DNA of 64,000 nt from Arthrobacter sp. ISL-48 (GTDB lineage: Bacteria; Actinomycetota; Actinomycetes; Actinomycetales; Micrococcaceae). The first letter of the stretch is position 1. Each line of letters begins with the position of its first letter. Both the position numbers and the translations under genes were made by a program. The stretch is from positions 62,001 through 126,000 of the forward strand of contig NZ_JAGGPL010000021.1 in NCBI RefSeq assembly GCF_018613805.1, given 5' to 3'. Positions 8,613 to 16,966 of this stretch are shown piece by piece. The notes under the pieces are model-generated. The model ran no database searches. It was not told the origin of the DNA and worked only from the letters and a program-made list of their open reading frames with translations.

Positions 8613-9863
8613 ATGACCCTCAAGGCCAAGGAAGCCAGCCGAACCCGGTACTTGGAGCTGCTGCAAAGGGACGTGATCCTTTGGGCAGCGATGTCGCTCA
8701 TCAGCAAACTCCCAGTCGCAATGGCTCCCGTCGCCATGGTATTCCTCGCCCGGGAGGCGCCTGAAGGCTACTCCCGGGGCGCCGTCCTTGCGGCTGTCTA
8801 CGTCGCCGGGGAAGTCGTCGGCGCCCTCCTGCTTGGGCGGGCACAGCGAGGCACTTCCCGCGCCGGTGTGGCAGCAGGATTCATCGTGGGGGCAGTGGCT
8901 TTCGGAATGCTTGCCCTCCTGGGCTCAGGAATACTGCCAGCTGCGATAGGCCTCGCATTCCTCGCCGGGGCTGCCCCCGCCGCAGCACCTGGCGCTCTCC
9001 GTGCTCACCTCACGGGATTGGTGCGCGAGGAGCTGGTGCCTAAGGCTCTCAGCATCGAAACCACGCTGACCCAGATCACATGGGCCGCCGCACCCGCGTT
9101 GGTCGTCTTCCTGGCCCTGAACGTGAGTGCAGCTGCGCCAATATGGTGTGCTGCTGCGTTGGCCGCCGGAGGATGCGTGCTCATTTTCGTGACCCGGTCC
9201 TTCGGCAACAACCGGCAGCAGGAACACCGTCCTGCCGTGGAAAGCAACGAGGCGCAGCGCTCCCGGGGTCTACTCTCGGGCTGGCCGATCTATCTCATGA
9301 GCGCTTCCGCGATGATTATGCTTGCGTCCGTAGAGCTCGTCATCCCCGCCCTGCTTGAGTTCCGGGGCATTGCAGTGTGCTGGGCTGGGCCTCTCCTGGT
9401 GGCTTTCGCTGCATCCAGTGCCCTCGGCGCAGTCGGCTACGGCTCGCTCAAGTGGAGCGGTCGGGCGAGCACCCAAAGCCATGTGTTCTTGGCAGTCACC
9501 GCGGCAGCCCTCACGGTTGTTGCGCTCGTCGGTGACATCATCGTCCTGGCAGCGTTCCTTGCTATCGGAGGCCTCTTCCAGTCAGGCGTCCTCATTACCA
9601 GAAACCTTGCCCTCAGGGAGCGCCTGCCCGCGCATCTCCATGCAGGAGGCTACTCGATGATGTACGCGGTCCAGGGTGTTGGCTACGGCATTGCCGCCAG
9701 CCTGTCCGCGGTCATAATGCAAATCGGAACGCCGCAGGACGCAGCTGTCGCAGGAATCGTCGCAGCGGTTGCGCTGACAATGGTGAGCGCCGTCGGGGAA
9801 GGTGCTGCACGCAAGAGGATGCCGGCGCTGGTCGGAGCCGAGGCGGCCTCCTACATCAAGTGA
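8613..9863 (+). CDS. MFS transporter, probable exporter of the cluster product
   Basis: A 416-residue integral membrane protein with about 12 hydrophobic segments, for example AVLAAVYVAGEVVGALLLG, AGVAAGFIVGAVAFGMLALL and AALTVVALVGDIIVLAAFLA. The small-residue-rich helices and short loops fit a major facilitator superfamily efflux carrier. It starts 3 bases after the ligase stop, in the same operon as phzE. Export or self-resistance for the DHHA-derived product is the natural role. The specific MFS subfamily is not recognisable by eye. Confidence 0.8.
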   Translation: MTLKAKEASRTRYLELLQRDVILWAAMSLISKLPVAMAPVAMVFLAREAPEGYSRGAVLAAVYVAGEVVGALLLGRAQRGTSRAGVAAGFIVGAVAFGMLALLGSGILPAAIGLAFLAGAAPAAAPGALRAHLTGLVREELVPKALSIETTLTQITWAAAPALVVFLALNVSAAAPIWCAAALAAGGCVLIFVTRSFGNNRQQEHRPAVESNEAQRSRGLLSGWPIYLMSASAMIMLASVELVIPALLEFRGIAVCWAGPLLVAFAASSALGAVGYGSLKWSGRASTQSHVFLAVTAAALTVVALVGDIIVLAAFLAIGGLFQSGVLITRNLALRERLPAHLHAGGYSMMYAVQGVGYGIAASLSAVIMQIGTPQDAAVAGIVAAVALTMVSAVGEGAARKRMPALVGAEAASYIK

Positions 9864-10028
9864 CGATCGTCGGCTCTGGTCGTCGTTCGATGAAGCTGGA
9901 CCTTCGCTCGATCACGTCCAGAGCCACGCGTACTTTCGTCGAGAAATCATCCAATCGTTATGTCGAGACACTTGCAGACATTCGGAATTTACGCGGGGTT
10001 CTTAGGAGCAACCCCCAGCCCTCGCACG

Positions 10029-10580
10029 TCAGAACAGCGTGTCGCGCACCCGCAATGGCCGGTAGCCCGTAGGGCCGAGCTGCGCCAGCTCACCTTCGAT
10101 GTCGACGCCTAGGGCGTCCACGCCCTGCAACCGGCCGGCCCCTCCGAGTCGCCGCGTGGCTTCAGCCCTGACAGCGTCCCAGACGGTGTGCCAGGACACC
10201 CCGAGCTGGTGCGCGAGGGCCGAGACGGAGGTGTCGAACCGGGCCAATGCGTCGGTCGCCAAGACCACGGCGCGGGCGGTCAGTTTGGCCCGCGGCCCGG
10301 CCGGTTCATGGTCCTCTGTGAACGTGGCCCTTGGACAGTCAGGGTCCGCGCAGCGCCAGACACGTTTTGCCCACAGCAGCCGGACCGGACGGCCGAAACA
10401 CGGGATGTCATGGAGGCGGACCGGGCGGCGGCCATGGCCTACCGCGATGTCACCGCAGTCCGGACAGCCGGTGCGGCTCTCACCGGTTTCGACCCGCAGA
10501 ATCAGAGCGGCCGATGATGTGCTGACTGAGTTGATGTGGATGCCCTCGACACCGAGCAGCGCCACCCTAACCACGCTCAT
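10029..10580 (-). pseudogene. Truncated ISL3-family transposase
   Basis: 183 residues corresponding to the N-terminal part of an ISL3 transposase, normally over 400. The zinc finger pattern CPDCGD...CADPDCPRATF and the helix-turn-helix LAHQLGVSWHTVWDAVR are intact. After LQGVDALGVD the catalytic DDE domain is missing and the frame ends in an unrelated or 3'-terminal tail (GPTGYRPLRVRDTLF), so an internal deletion is likely. It cannot be active alone. It sits just beyond the DHHA cluster and may mark the edge of an older insertion. Confidence 0.85.
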
Positions 10581-11239
10581 CTGCGAAGGGCCAGAAAAGG
10601 CCTGATCGGTCGCATCCTTGGCTGGATGTCATTGGCGAATCCATGCTGAACAGGTTAACTAAGGAAAAGCAGGACATTCGTCTCACCTTGGTTGAGCCGA
10701 GTGTTGTGCCAATTTCTGCAGATGGCTTGGTCAGGCGACGCCTTCCGCCGTGCTGTCAGATACCTGCGATCTCGCCCGGATCGGCAGCACGACGTGAGAT
10801 CCACTCACGCTTGAGAGATTCAGCTAACTCTTAGCCGGCTCAACGACCGCATCAGACTCGTCCGCCCGCTCAAGATAGATCCCATTGATCCAACTCTTGA
10901 TAAAGCCAGTCTTTCCTAGAGCCCTTGAGAGGCCTTGAGAGGCATTAGCCAAGCCTCGCCCTCACCACCGGGGACAGGCGTCGTGCCCAAAAAAGACGTA
11001 GCGACCGAGCCGACAACGGGACAGGCGGTGCTGTCCTATTGAACCGCCAACCCCAATAGGAAAGGGGCCACCGACTAGCCACCGCAAGGCACGTGTCGGC
11101 GACAAGAGCTTTCGGATGGACGGATGATGTTGTCCCCAGGAGACTTTAGAGTGGCTTTGGAGTAAGCCCAAGGGTCCATGTAAATATCCTGATGCCGCCC
11201 AAACTATGTACTAGAAAATGTTTAGAGTAGATTGTCAAC
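10581..11239. other. Intergenic region without a supported gene
   Basis: About 660 bases with no frame of recognisable family or good start. It includes a short direct repeat CCTTGAGAGG near 10922-10943. The last ~60 bases are AT-rich and probably carry the promoter of the ATPase gene at 11240. No RNA gene was recognised. Confidence 0.4.
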
Positions 11240-12664
11240 ATGCCTAGAGAACTAGTTGACCATGCATTGAAAGCGCTACTAGGGGAGCGGGCACGCAAGC
11301 TTCTGCTGATGAAGGAAGACCAGTGGTTTGAGCGAAAGAGTTATCGGGTGGATCCGAAGGATGTCGCCAAAGGCCTGATCGCGTTCGCCAACGCAGAGGG
11401 CGGCGTCTTGGTTGTTGGCCTCAGCGACGGCGCGGTCGAACAAAGCTCTCAATACGAAGCCAAGGTCAACGCACTCCGCAGGGTGCCTGTTGAGCTCGTT
11501 GACCTTCCGATCAGGCACAAAGTCTCAGAAATCGCCGTTCTCGATTCCATATTAAGCACTCAGCATCTCTTAGTTTTCACCGTCGAACCCGGTGAGAGGG
11601 TTCATTGTAGTCGTTCTGGTGACACCTACTTGCGAGTTGGTGACTCGAGCATCAAGTTGAGCTTCGATCAGGAACGAGAGTTGAACTATGACCGGGGGAT
11701 GGCAAGGTTTGAAGCCGAGCCAGCCCGTGACGTGACCATCGAGGATCTTGATCACGGTGGGCTCGCAGAACTGCGGGACGCACTAGGGGCAGATACGGAC
11801 GAAAGCGTCTTGAACGCTAGGAATCTCTTGACTAGGGATCGGACACCGACGAATGCTGCCGTCCTCCTGTTCGGACAAGATCCGCAAAAATCGTTCAGTC
11901 AAGCGTATGTTCGAGTCATCAAATACGTTGGGAAAGAGCGAGGGACGGGAAGCTCGCTAGCTATTGAGGCCGGGAAAGACATCCGCCTCGGCGGAGGGAT
12001 TCCTAAGGTCATAGAACAAGCCCAGCACCTGGTCGAAGAGTGGATGCCGAAACGCACGGCGCTACTCCCCTCAGGCAGGTTTGGTGACGTTTCTATACTG
12101 CCTCGGGATGTGTGGCTGGAGGGTCTGGTAAATGCCGTGGTTCACCGGTCATACAGCCAGATTGGAGATCACGTGCGGTTTGAAATTTTTGCCGACCGGG
12201 TGGAAATTTCGTCGCCCGGCAGGTTCCCAGGGCTCGTCGACTTGAACAATCCACTCAATATTTCGAGGTACTCGCGCAACCCGCTAATTGCGCGTGTCTG
12301 CTCCGACCTTGGGATCACCCGTGAACTCGGTGAGGGGATCCGGCGCATCTTCGCAGAGATGGCGGATGCGGGGCTTGCAGAGCCCCAATACCGCCAGCGT
12401 AGCGAATCGGTGGAGCTCATACTACGAGCTGTCGCACGAATCCCAAGCGAAGTAGTTGCACGCTTGCCCAAGCGGTCCCTTGAGACGCTCCAATTCCTAG
12501 AGCAAGCAGAGCAAGCGCTTGGCACTGGTGAGATCGCAGATGCGATGCAGCAGTCAAGACCAACCACGCTTCGTCAGTTGCGCGCTCTACAGGAGCAGCG
12601 TCTGGTTTTGTGGTCCGGGAACAGCCAGCGCGATCCGCGAGCTTCATGGGCAGCAATCCGATAA
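11240..12664 (+). CDS. AlbA_2 (Schlafen-type) ATP-binding protein with RecG-like C-terminal domain
   Basis: 474 residues. The N-terminal ~20-140 form an AlbA_2 domain: EDQWFERKSYRV, GLIAFANAEGGVLVVGLSDG, and YLRVGDSSIKLSFDQERELN. The middle carries a GHKL-like ATPase segment typical of this family: GLVNAVVHRSYSQIGDHVRF, EISSPGRFPGLVDLNN, then SRNPLIARVCSDLGITRELG. The C-terminal ~60 residues look like a winged helix. Such proteins are annotated as putative transcriptional regulators or DNA-binding proteins and are frequent in accessory islands. No strong ribosome binding site precedes the ATG. Whether it regulates, or acts in phage defence, cannot be decided here. Confidence 0.8.
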   Translation: MPRELVDHALKALLGERARKLLLMKEDQWFERKSYRVDPKDVAKGLIAFANAEGGVLVVGLSDGAVEQSSQYEAKVNALRRVPVELVDLPIRHKVSEIAVLDSILSTQHLLVFTVEPGERVHCSRSGDTYLRVGDSSIKLSFDQERELNYDRGMARFEAEPARDVTIEDLDHGGLAELRDALGADTDESVLNARNLLTRDRTPTNAAVLLFGQDPQKSFSQAYVRVIKYVGKERGTGSSLAIEAGKDIRLGGGIPKVIEQAQHLVEEWMPKRTALLPSGRFGDVSILPRDVWLEGLVNAVVHRSYSQIGDHVRFEIFADRVEISSPGRFPGLVDLNNPLNISRYSRNPLIARVCSDLGITRELGEGIRRIFAEMADAGLAEPQYRQRSESVELILRAVARIPSEVVARLPKRSLETLQFLEQAEQALGTGEIADAMQQSRPTTLRQLRALQEQRLVLWSGNSQRDPRASWAAIR

Positions 12665-12741
12665 TACGAATCTCAGACTTTCGAGTATCTTTCGAGTAAG
12701 TCCATTCAGTCCCGGTGCGCAAGGACAGAAAAGTTTAGAGC

Positions 12742-13096
12742 TTGTTGCGAGTAGTGTTCGCCCAAGACGGGGACATCGACTTCGCGTATCTCTTTGGTAC
12801 GACGGCTTGGTGCAAGCTGTACGGCGCCCGCAACGCTGTTGAATCGTTCAACGCCGACGTGCGGACGAATAAGCTCAGTTGGCGGCGCGGCTACACTAAG
12901 GTCTTCTCGCGACCCCGCAAAGCATTTCCTGTTGGCGGTAACGTTGGCGTCCCTCAACTTCCGGATCGTTCGTGACTGGTGCTTCAAACGGCGAGTCCAG
13001 AGCCTCTGGGGTGATCAGCTCTCGGACTACGGTGCAGTTCCAAAGCAACACCGACAACGCAGAACTACAGCTATTGACGATCTGGTGAGTCACTAG
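12742..13096 (+). pseudogene. C-terminal remnant of a transposase-like gene
   Basis: Two overlapping frames carry one continuous protein relic. The first gives LYGARNAVESFNADVRTNKL, and after a frameshift near 12905 the next gives SRDPAKHFLLAVTLASLNFR and a basic tail ending in DDLVSH. The RNAVESFN and VTLASLNFRIVR segments resemble the C-terminus of actinobacterial DDE transposase-like proteins. There is no start, no N-terminal domain and at least one frameshift. Family is uncertain; that it is a broken gene is more secure. Confidence 0.5.
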
Positions 13097-13148
13097 CGAG
13101 TTCCCAGCGCTGACTACCTCGGAGCCTAACGGCAACGGAGTTATCGGC

Positions 13149-13361
13149 ATGCAAGGCCTTTTTACTTCGACAGTCCGGGCCGCAGATTCCGGACGAATCG
13201 TCGTTGCTGCCTGGGACCAGGAAGGTGTCATGTTCGCCAACACCGAGGGCGAGGTCATCGCAGAATACGAGTGGCCACCAGAAGGCACCGGATGCGTCGG
13301 GATCAGCAGGTCCCTCACCCGCTTCCGCAAGGCTTCAGGACAGCTGTCACCGATGCCCTGA
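13149..13361 (+). pseudogene. Possible C-terminal tail of an IS481-type transposase
   Basis: A 70-residue frame with VMFANTEGEVIAEYEWPPEG and a basic continuation, similar to the C-terminal tail of IS481-like integrases where a ribbon ending in a Tyr-Val-Gly-type turn precedes a basic end. There is no catalytic core. Weak evidence; the stretch may be non-functional sequence. Confidence 0.25.
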
Positions 13362-13442
13362 GACATCAAGTGCCACCGAAGTCGTGAGGCAGAACTGTCA
13401 CCGAGCTCCCGAGACATCACAAGATCCTGTTAATGTTGGTGT

Positions 13443-14015
13443 ATGTGGGATCGAGATGTTCGTTTGGCGTTGCACGCCGTATTGGAAGAGCAACACGGGC
13501 ATGAGCGCTCGGAAACTAAACTCATCGACGAACTGAGTCTGGCAGGCGAAGTCCGCGTAGACGTCGCAGTCTTGAACGGTTCGTTCTCGGGGTACGAAAT
13601 CAAGAGCGCCCATGACACACTGCGGAGGCTCCCCAAGCAGGTTGAGGTGTACTCAAAAATGCTTGACCATATGACGTTGGTGGTTGCTGACAAGCACGTC
13701 AGCCATGCCCTGCCGCTGCTGCCTGAATGGTGGGGGGTGGTGACCGCCACCAGTACCGATGAGGGGTTGGTTCTGGCCGAGGAGCGTTCGGCGCGGCCCA
13801 ACCCGAAGGTTGATCCTTCCTTCCTTGCCACGCTACTGTGGCGCGAGGAACTGCTGGCTGCATTGGAGGAACGTGGCATCGGCAAGGGTGTGCGCTCCAA
13901 GCCGCGCCATGTGCTCATGGCGCGGCTTGTTGAACGCACTAGCGCTGACGAGATGCGGGTGCTGGTCCGTGAGCAGTTGAAGGTCAGAGCGAATTGGCGA
14001 GGGTGTGCAGCGTAA
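13443..14015 (+). CDS. sce7726-family protein (PD-(D/E)XK-like)
   Basis: A 190-residue protein. The core RVDVAVLNGSFSGYEIKSAH has the Asp...Glu-x-Lys arrangement of the PD-(D/E)XK nuclease fold. It continues LPKQVEVYSKMLDHMTLVVA, typical of the sce7726 family. The C-terminal half is helical with VRSKPRHVLMARLVE. It converges on, and overlaps by 32 bases, the beta-family gene on the other strand. Proteins named sce7725/sce7726 are commonly neighbours, so the pair is expected to work together. A role in defence against phage or plasmids is plausible but not demonstrated here. Confidence 0.75.
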   Translation: MWDRDVRLALHAVLEEQHGHERSETKLIDELSLAGEVRVDVAVLNGSFSGYEIKSAHDTLRRLPKQVEVYSKMLDHMTLVVADKHVSHALPLLPEWWGVVTATSTDEGLVLAEERSARPNPKVDPSFLATLLWREELLAALEERGIGKGVRSKPRHVLMARLVERTSADEMRVLVREQLKVRANWRGCAA

Positions 14016-15090
14016 CTTCAATGTGCCGGTAGGTCGCCCAGCGCCGCCAGGTCATGGGGTTGCCCGACGGTCCTCCGGCGGCTGCGGCATCGATCCAGGT
14101 TTCCGTCTTTGTTCGGATGGGGGTCCCATACAGCTGATGCTGGGTTAGGGCTTGTAGCGCCGGTGCGACCGCTGCGCCGCCTTCGCCTTTACCTCCAGAG
14201 GCTTTATAGAGCCCGCCCCGGACGAAGACCCAATGAGGTTCGGCCGCGTATCGGAAGGTGGCGCTGATGGTCAGCAGTTTCGGGTCGACGCCCAAGGTCG
14301 CTTCCGGATTGGCCACCAAGTGGTCAAAGAAGTCCGGCATGCGGGTGCCGTTCCCTTTTAGGCCTCTGTAGCTGTTGACGTATTGGGCTAGTTCGGTGCG
14401 GGGGAGGACGAATGTACCCTGCCCCGTTGGTTGGACCATGGGCCAGGAGTGGCCGCCCGCGGTGACGTGACGCCAGCCTGTGGATGTCGCTGAGCGCATC
14501 TCGTTCTGAACCCCCGCAATGATCAGCGGGTCGAATTTGGCCTCGAAGTCCAGAAACAAGTCAACATCGGCATGGGAGACACCAATGGCGGTCATCAACC
14601 GTGCTGCTTCTGCAGGGTTGATGCTGGGCCAGTCGTTGGTTGTTAAGCGTATTCCGATCCCGCGGCCGTTGGCGGATTGGAGGCTCTTGGCGGCGGTAAG
14701 GAACGCTGGGGAGCTCTGTGAAGTAACCAAGGGGATCAAGAGCAGCCCCAGCTTCTGGGCTTCGGTGACCAGCCAGTGCAGCGGGTGTTGGCCGTGGACC
14801 AAACCTTCGTCGTCTAGAAGGGAAAGGTCGACGTATGCCTGGCGGTTGCCGCGGGCGCCGTGCAGCTTCTTGGGTAGATCGGCCAGATGGGCTGTTGGGG
14901 TCTTGACGAAGACTTCCTGGTCGTAGTCCCAGCCGCGGGCGGCGATGATGAAGACCGGCGTGATTCGGGCGTGGGTAGCAGGCGGCAGATCTTTGTAGGC
15001 CGCCAATTCGCCGGCTCTGGCAATGGTAAAGGGTCGATACTGTGGTTGCGCCGACAGAATCGGCTGGACGGAGGCAGTTGGTTCTGTCAT
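13984..15090 (-). CDS. Beta-family protein (sce7725-like; phage T4 beta-protein family)
   Basis: About 368 residues. Visible family features are the N-terminal QYRPFTIARAGELAAYKDLP, then ITPVFIIAARGWDYD, AYVDLSLLDDEG and the C-terminal RRWATYRHIEVTLHTLA. These fit the beta family of predicted barrel-like proteins. The ATG at 15090 has GAGGAATTTC directly upstream and is preferred over a Met 13 codons earlier. It lies convergent to the sce7726-like gene with a short overlap and 99 bases downstream of galU. Molecular function unknown; the sce7726 pairing suggests a two-component defence or nucleic-acid processing module. Confidence 0.7.
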   Translation of the reverse strand: MTEPTASVQPILSAQPQYRPFTIARAGELAAYKDLPPATHARITPVFIIAARGWDYDQEVFVKTPTAHLADLPKKLHGARGNRQAYVDLSLLDDEGLVHGQHPLHWLVTEAQKLGLLLIPLVTSQSSPAFLTAAKSLQSANGRGIGIRLTTNDWPSINPAEAARLMTAIGVSHADVDLFLDFEAKFDPLIIAGVQNEMRSATSTGWRHVTAGGHSWPMVQPTGQGTFVLPRTELAQYVNSYRGLKGNGTRMPDFFDHLVANPEATLGVDPKLLTISATFRYAAEPHWVFVRGGLYKASGGKGEGGAAVAPALQALTQHQLYGTPIRTKTETWIDAAAAGGPSGNPMTWRRWATYRHIEVTLHTLANSL

Positions 15091-15189
15091 GAAATTCCTC
15101 GTGGTTGGTTGAAATTTGCATGGATACAAAAGGGATTCTTCGCATCAGGGCGGGGTTCCCAGTCACCGTTTACCTGTCGGAGAACCTTC

Positions 15190-16071
15190 TCAGTTGGTGG
15201 GAGTCAGGACTCCCTTCAGCCATTCCCGCAAACCAGGCCCGGTGTCGTCACGTTCCAGTGCAACTGTCATCACTGCTTTGAGATAGCTCAGTTTGTCGCC
15301 GGTGTCGTAGCGGCGGCCACGGAAGATGACGCCGTACACGCCGGAGCCTTCACCTTCGGAGACTGCGAGGGTCTGCAGGGCGTCCGTCAGTTGGATTTCC
15401 CCGCCCCGCCCTGGCGGGGTTTGCTCAAGGACATCGAAAACCCGGGGGTGGAGGACATAGCGACCGATGACGGCAAGGTTCGACGGTGCGCGGGAGGGTT
15501 CGGGCTTTTCGACGAGGCCACGGATCCTCAGTGGACCGCCGACCTCGCTGGCGGCGATATCGGCACAGCCGTAAGAGCTGATCTGTTCAGGTTCGACCTC
15601 CATGAGCGCGACGACGGAGCCGCCGGTCAGATCCTGGATCCGGGCCATTTCTTCTAGGACGCCGTCATGCTCATCTATGAGGTCATCGCCCAGCAGAACC
15701 GCGAAGGGTTCGTCGCCTACGTGTGCCCGGGCCCGGAGGACGGCATGTCCCAGGCCTTTCGGGTCGCCCTGGCGCAGGTAGTGAAGGTCCGCCAGCGAGG
15801 AAGACTCCTGGACTGCGGCAAGCTTCGCGTGGTCGCCCTTGGCTGCAAGGGTTTGCTCAAGGAACGGTTCACGATCGAAGTGGTCTTCCAAGGCCCGTTT
15901 GTTCCGGCCGGTGATCATGACGACGTCGGTCAGGCCCGCACGTACGGCCTCTTCGACGACGTACTGGATGGCGGGCTTGTCGACCACTGGGAGCATTTCC
16001 TTCGGCATCGCCTTGGTAGCCGGTAGGAATCGTGTTCCGAGTCCGGCGGCGGGTATGACTGCTTTACGCAT
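15190..16071 (-). CDS. galU: UTP-glucose-1-phosphate uridylyltransferase
   Basis: A 293-residue cytoplasmic nucleotidyltransferase making UDP-glucose from UTP and glucose 1-phosphate. Signature: KAVIPAAGLGTRFLPATKAM, with EMLPVVDKPAIQYVVEEAV, then FAVLLGDDLID, IRGLVEKPEPSRAPSNLAVI and YDTGDKLSYLKAV. Length is standard. The ATG at 16071 has AAGGACCCTC upstream and overlaps the end of the preceding adenylation-like gene by 8 bases, so it is the last gene of the leftward operon starting at 19286. Inclusion of a dedicated galU suggests UDP-glucose, or a sugar made from it, is needed by the cluster. Confidence 0.92.
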   Translation of the reverse strand: MRKAVIPAAGLGTRFLPATKAMPKEMLPVVDKPAIQYVVEEAVRAGLTDVVMITGRNKRALEDHFDREPFLEQTLAAKGDHAKLAAVQESSSLADLHYLRQGDPKGLGHAVLRARAHVGDEPFAVLLGDDLIDEHDGVLEEMARIQDLTGGSVVALMEVEPEQISSYGCADIAASEVGGPLRIRGLVEKPEPSRAPSNLAVIGRYVLHPRVFDVLEQTPPGRGGEIQLTDALQTLAVSEGEGSGVYGVIFRGRRYDTGDKLSYLKAVMTVALERDDTGPGLREWLKGVLTPTN

Positions 16072-16966
16072 GAGGGTCCTTAGGATCGTGGTGATAGAAG
16101 TGGTCACTCCCGGCGACAAAGTCTGCCGGACAGTTGTCGTTCATGGCCTCGACACCGGTGGTGGTGTCCCATTGGTGGAAAATGGCGCACGGGAAGGCGT
16201 CTGCGAGGACAGTGCGGGAAAGTTCATCGAGGAGTTCAGTGACGATGATGTCCCTGAACTGCGCGAACAAGGCGCCGGAGGAGTCACCGAGTCGCTGAGG
16301 CAAGGTCGATGGGACGATCAGGAGGTCCGCTTCGGTTTCCCGAAGGTGTTGAAGCAGGCAATGATCGTGCAGGTTGTCGTAATCGTTGAGCAGATCCACG
16401 GTCCCTCCGGCCGCCAGGACCGCCCACGAATCGAGCAGCGACTCTGGGTGCACGACGCTGGTGAGTGCCAGGGAGGTCCGCGTGGAGAGGGTGAACCGCT
16501 TTTCCGCAGTCTCAAGGATGGCAATGAACTGCTGCTCATTCATGGGAGTGGCAGGCCGGCCGGCCCTTTGATGCAACCACAGGGACGCCGCCGGCGACGT
16601 GTGCCCTGAGGGCGCTCCGGACATAGTGGCAGCCTTGATGTAGTCGCCCTCGGGATGCATGAAACCGGTGACCCCTTTGAGGATGGCGTGCGCAGGTAAC
16701 GGTTCCTCGGGTGTTGACCGGAAAGGGAGCGCCGCGGCCCCCAGGGCCCATAGCGCCGCCGCGTCGACCATGGTTTCGGGGCCAGGGACTGCATCGAAGG
16801 CGACCAGCTCACCTGCCCGGATTCCTTTCAATTGCATTGCCAAGGCGCGGGTGTGAATCAGCCTGTCGAGGGCAGCGTACGGGAAATCGTTGCACCTCCA
16901 ACGGATGGCAGCCTTGCCCGGATCGTAATTGGCAATGTCATGAATGGCTGAAACGAGAGGATGCAC
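16064..16966 (-). CDS. Degenerate, truncated adenylate-forming (AMP-binding-like) protein
   Basis: A 300-residue protein resembling the N-terminal lobe of ANL acyl-CoA synthetases: AAIRWRCNDFPYAALDRLIH, then GIRAGELVAFDAVPGPETMV and DAAALWALGAAALPF. The phosphate-binding loop (usually TSGSTGxPKG) is replaced by a region around SLWLHQRAGRPATPMNEQQF. The later Thr-Glu motif is reduced to HQWDTTTGVEAM, and the C-terminal lobe is absent. Full-length family members are ~500 residues. It is probably not a working ligase; it may bind a carboxylate or nucleotide, or act as a partner protein. GTG start after GGAAGGGGCA, overlapping the upstream gene by 29 bases. No frameshift is visible, so this looks like a maintained gene. 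Confidence 0.6.
   Translation of the reverse strand: MHPLVSAIHDIANYDPGKAAIRWRCNDFPYAALDRLIHTRALAMQLKGIRAGELVAFDAVPGPETMVDAAALWALGAAALPFRSTPEEPLPAHAILKGVTGFMHPEGDYIKAATMSGAPSGHTSPAASLWLHQRAGRPATPMNEQQFIAILETAEKRFTLSTRTSLALTSVVHPESLLDSWAVLAAGGTVDLLNDYDNLHDHCLLQHLRETEADLLIVPSTLPQRLGDSSGALFAQFRDIIVTELLDELSRTVLADAFPCAIFHQWDTTTGVEAMNDNCPADFVAGSDHFYHHDPKDPHA

Noticed and set aside
10099..10605. Plus-strand open frame of 168 codons
   Set aside because: Antisense to the truncated ISL3 transposase, which has clear zinc-finger and helix-turn-helix motifs.
14887..15657. Plus-strand open frame spanning the gap between the beta-family gene and galU
   Set aside because: Both neighbouring genes on the minus strand are well supported; the plus-strand product has no motif and crosses two real gene ends.
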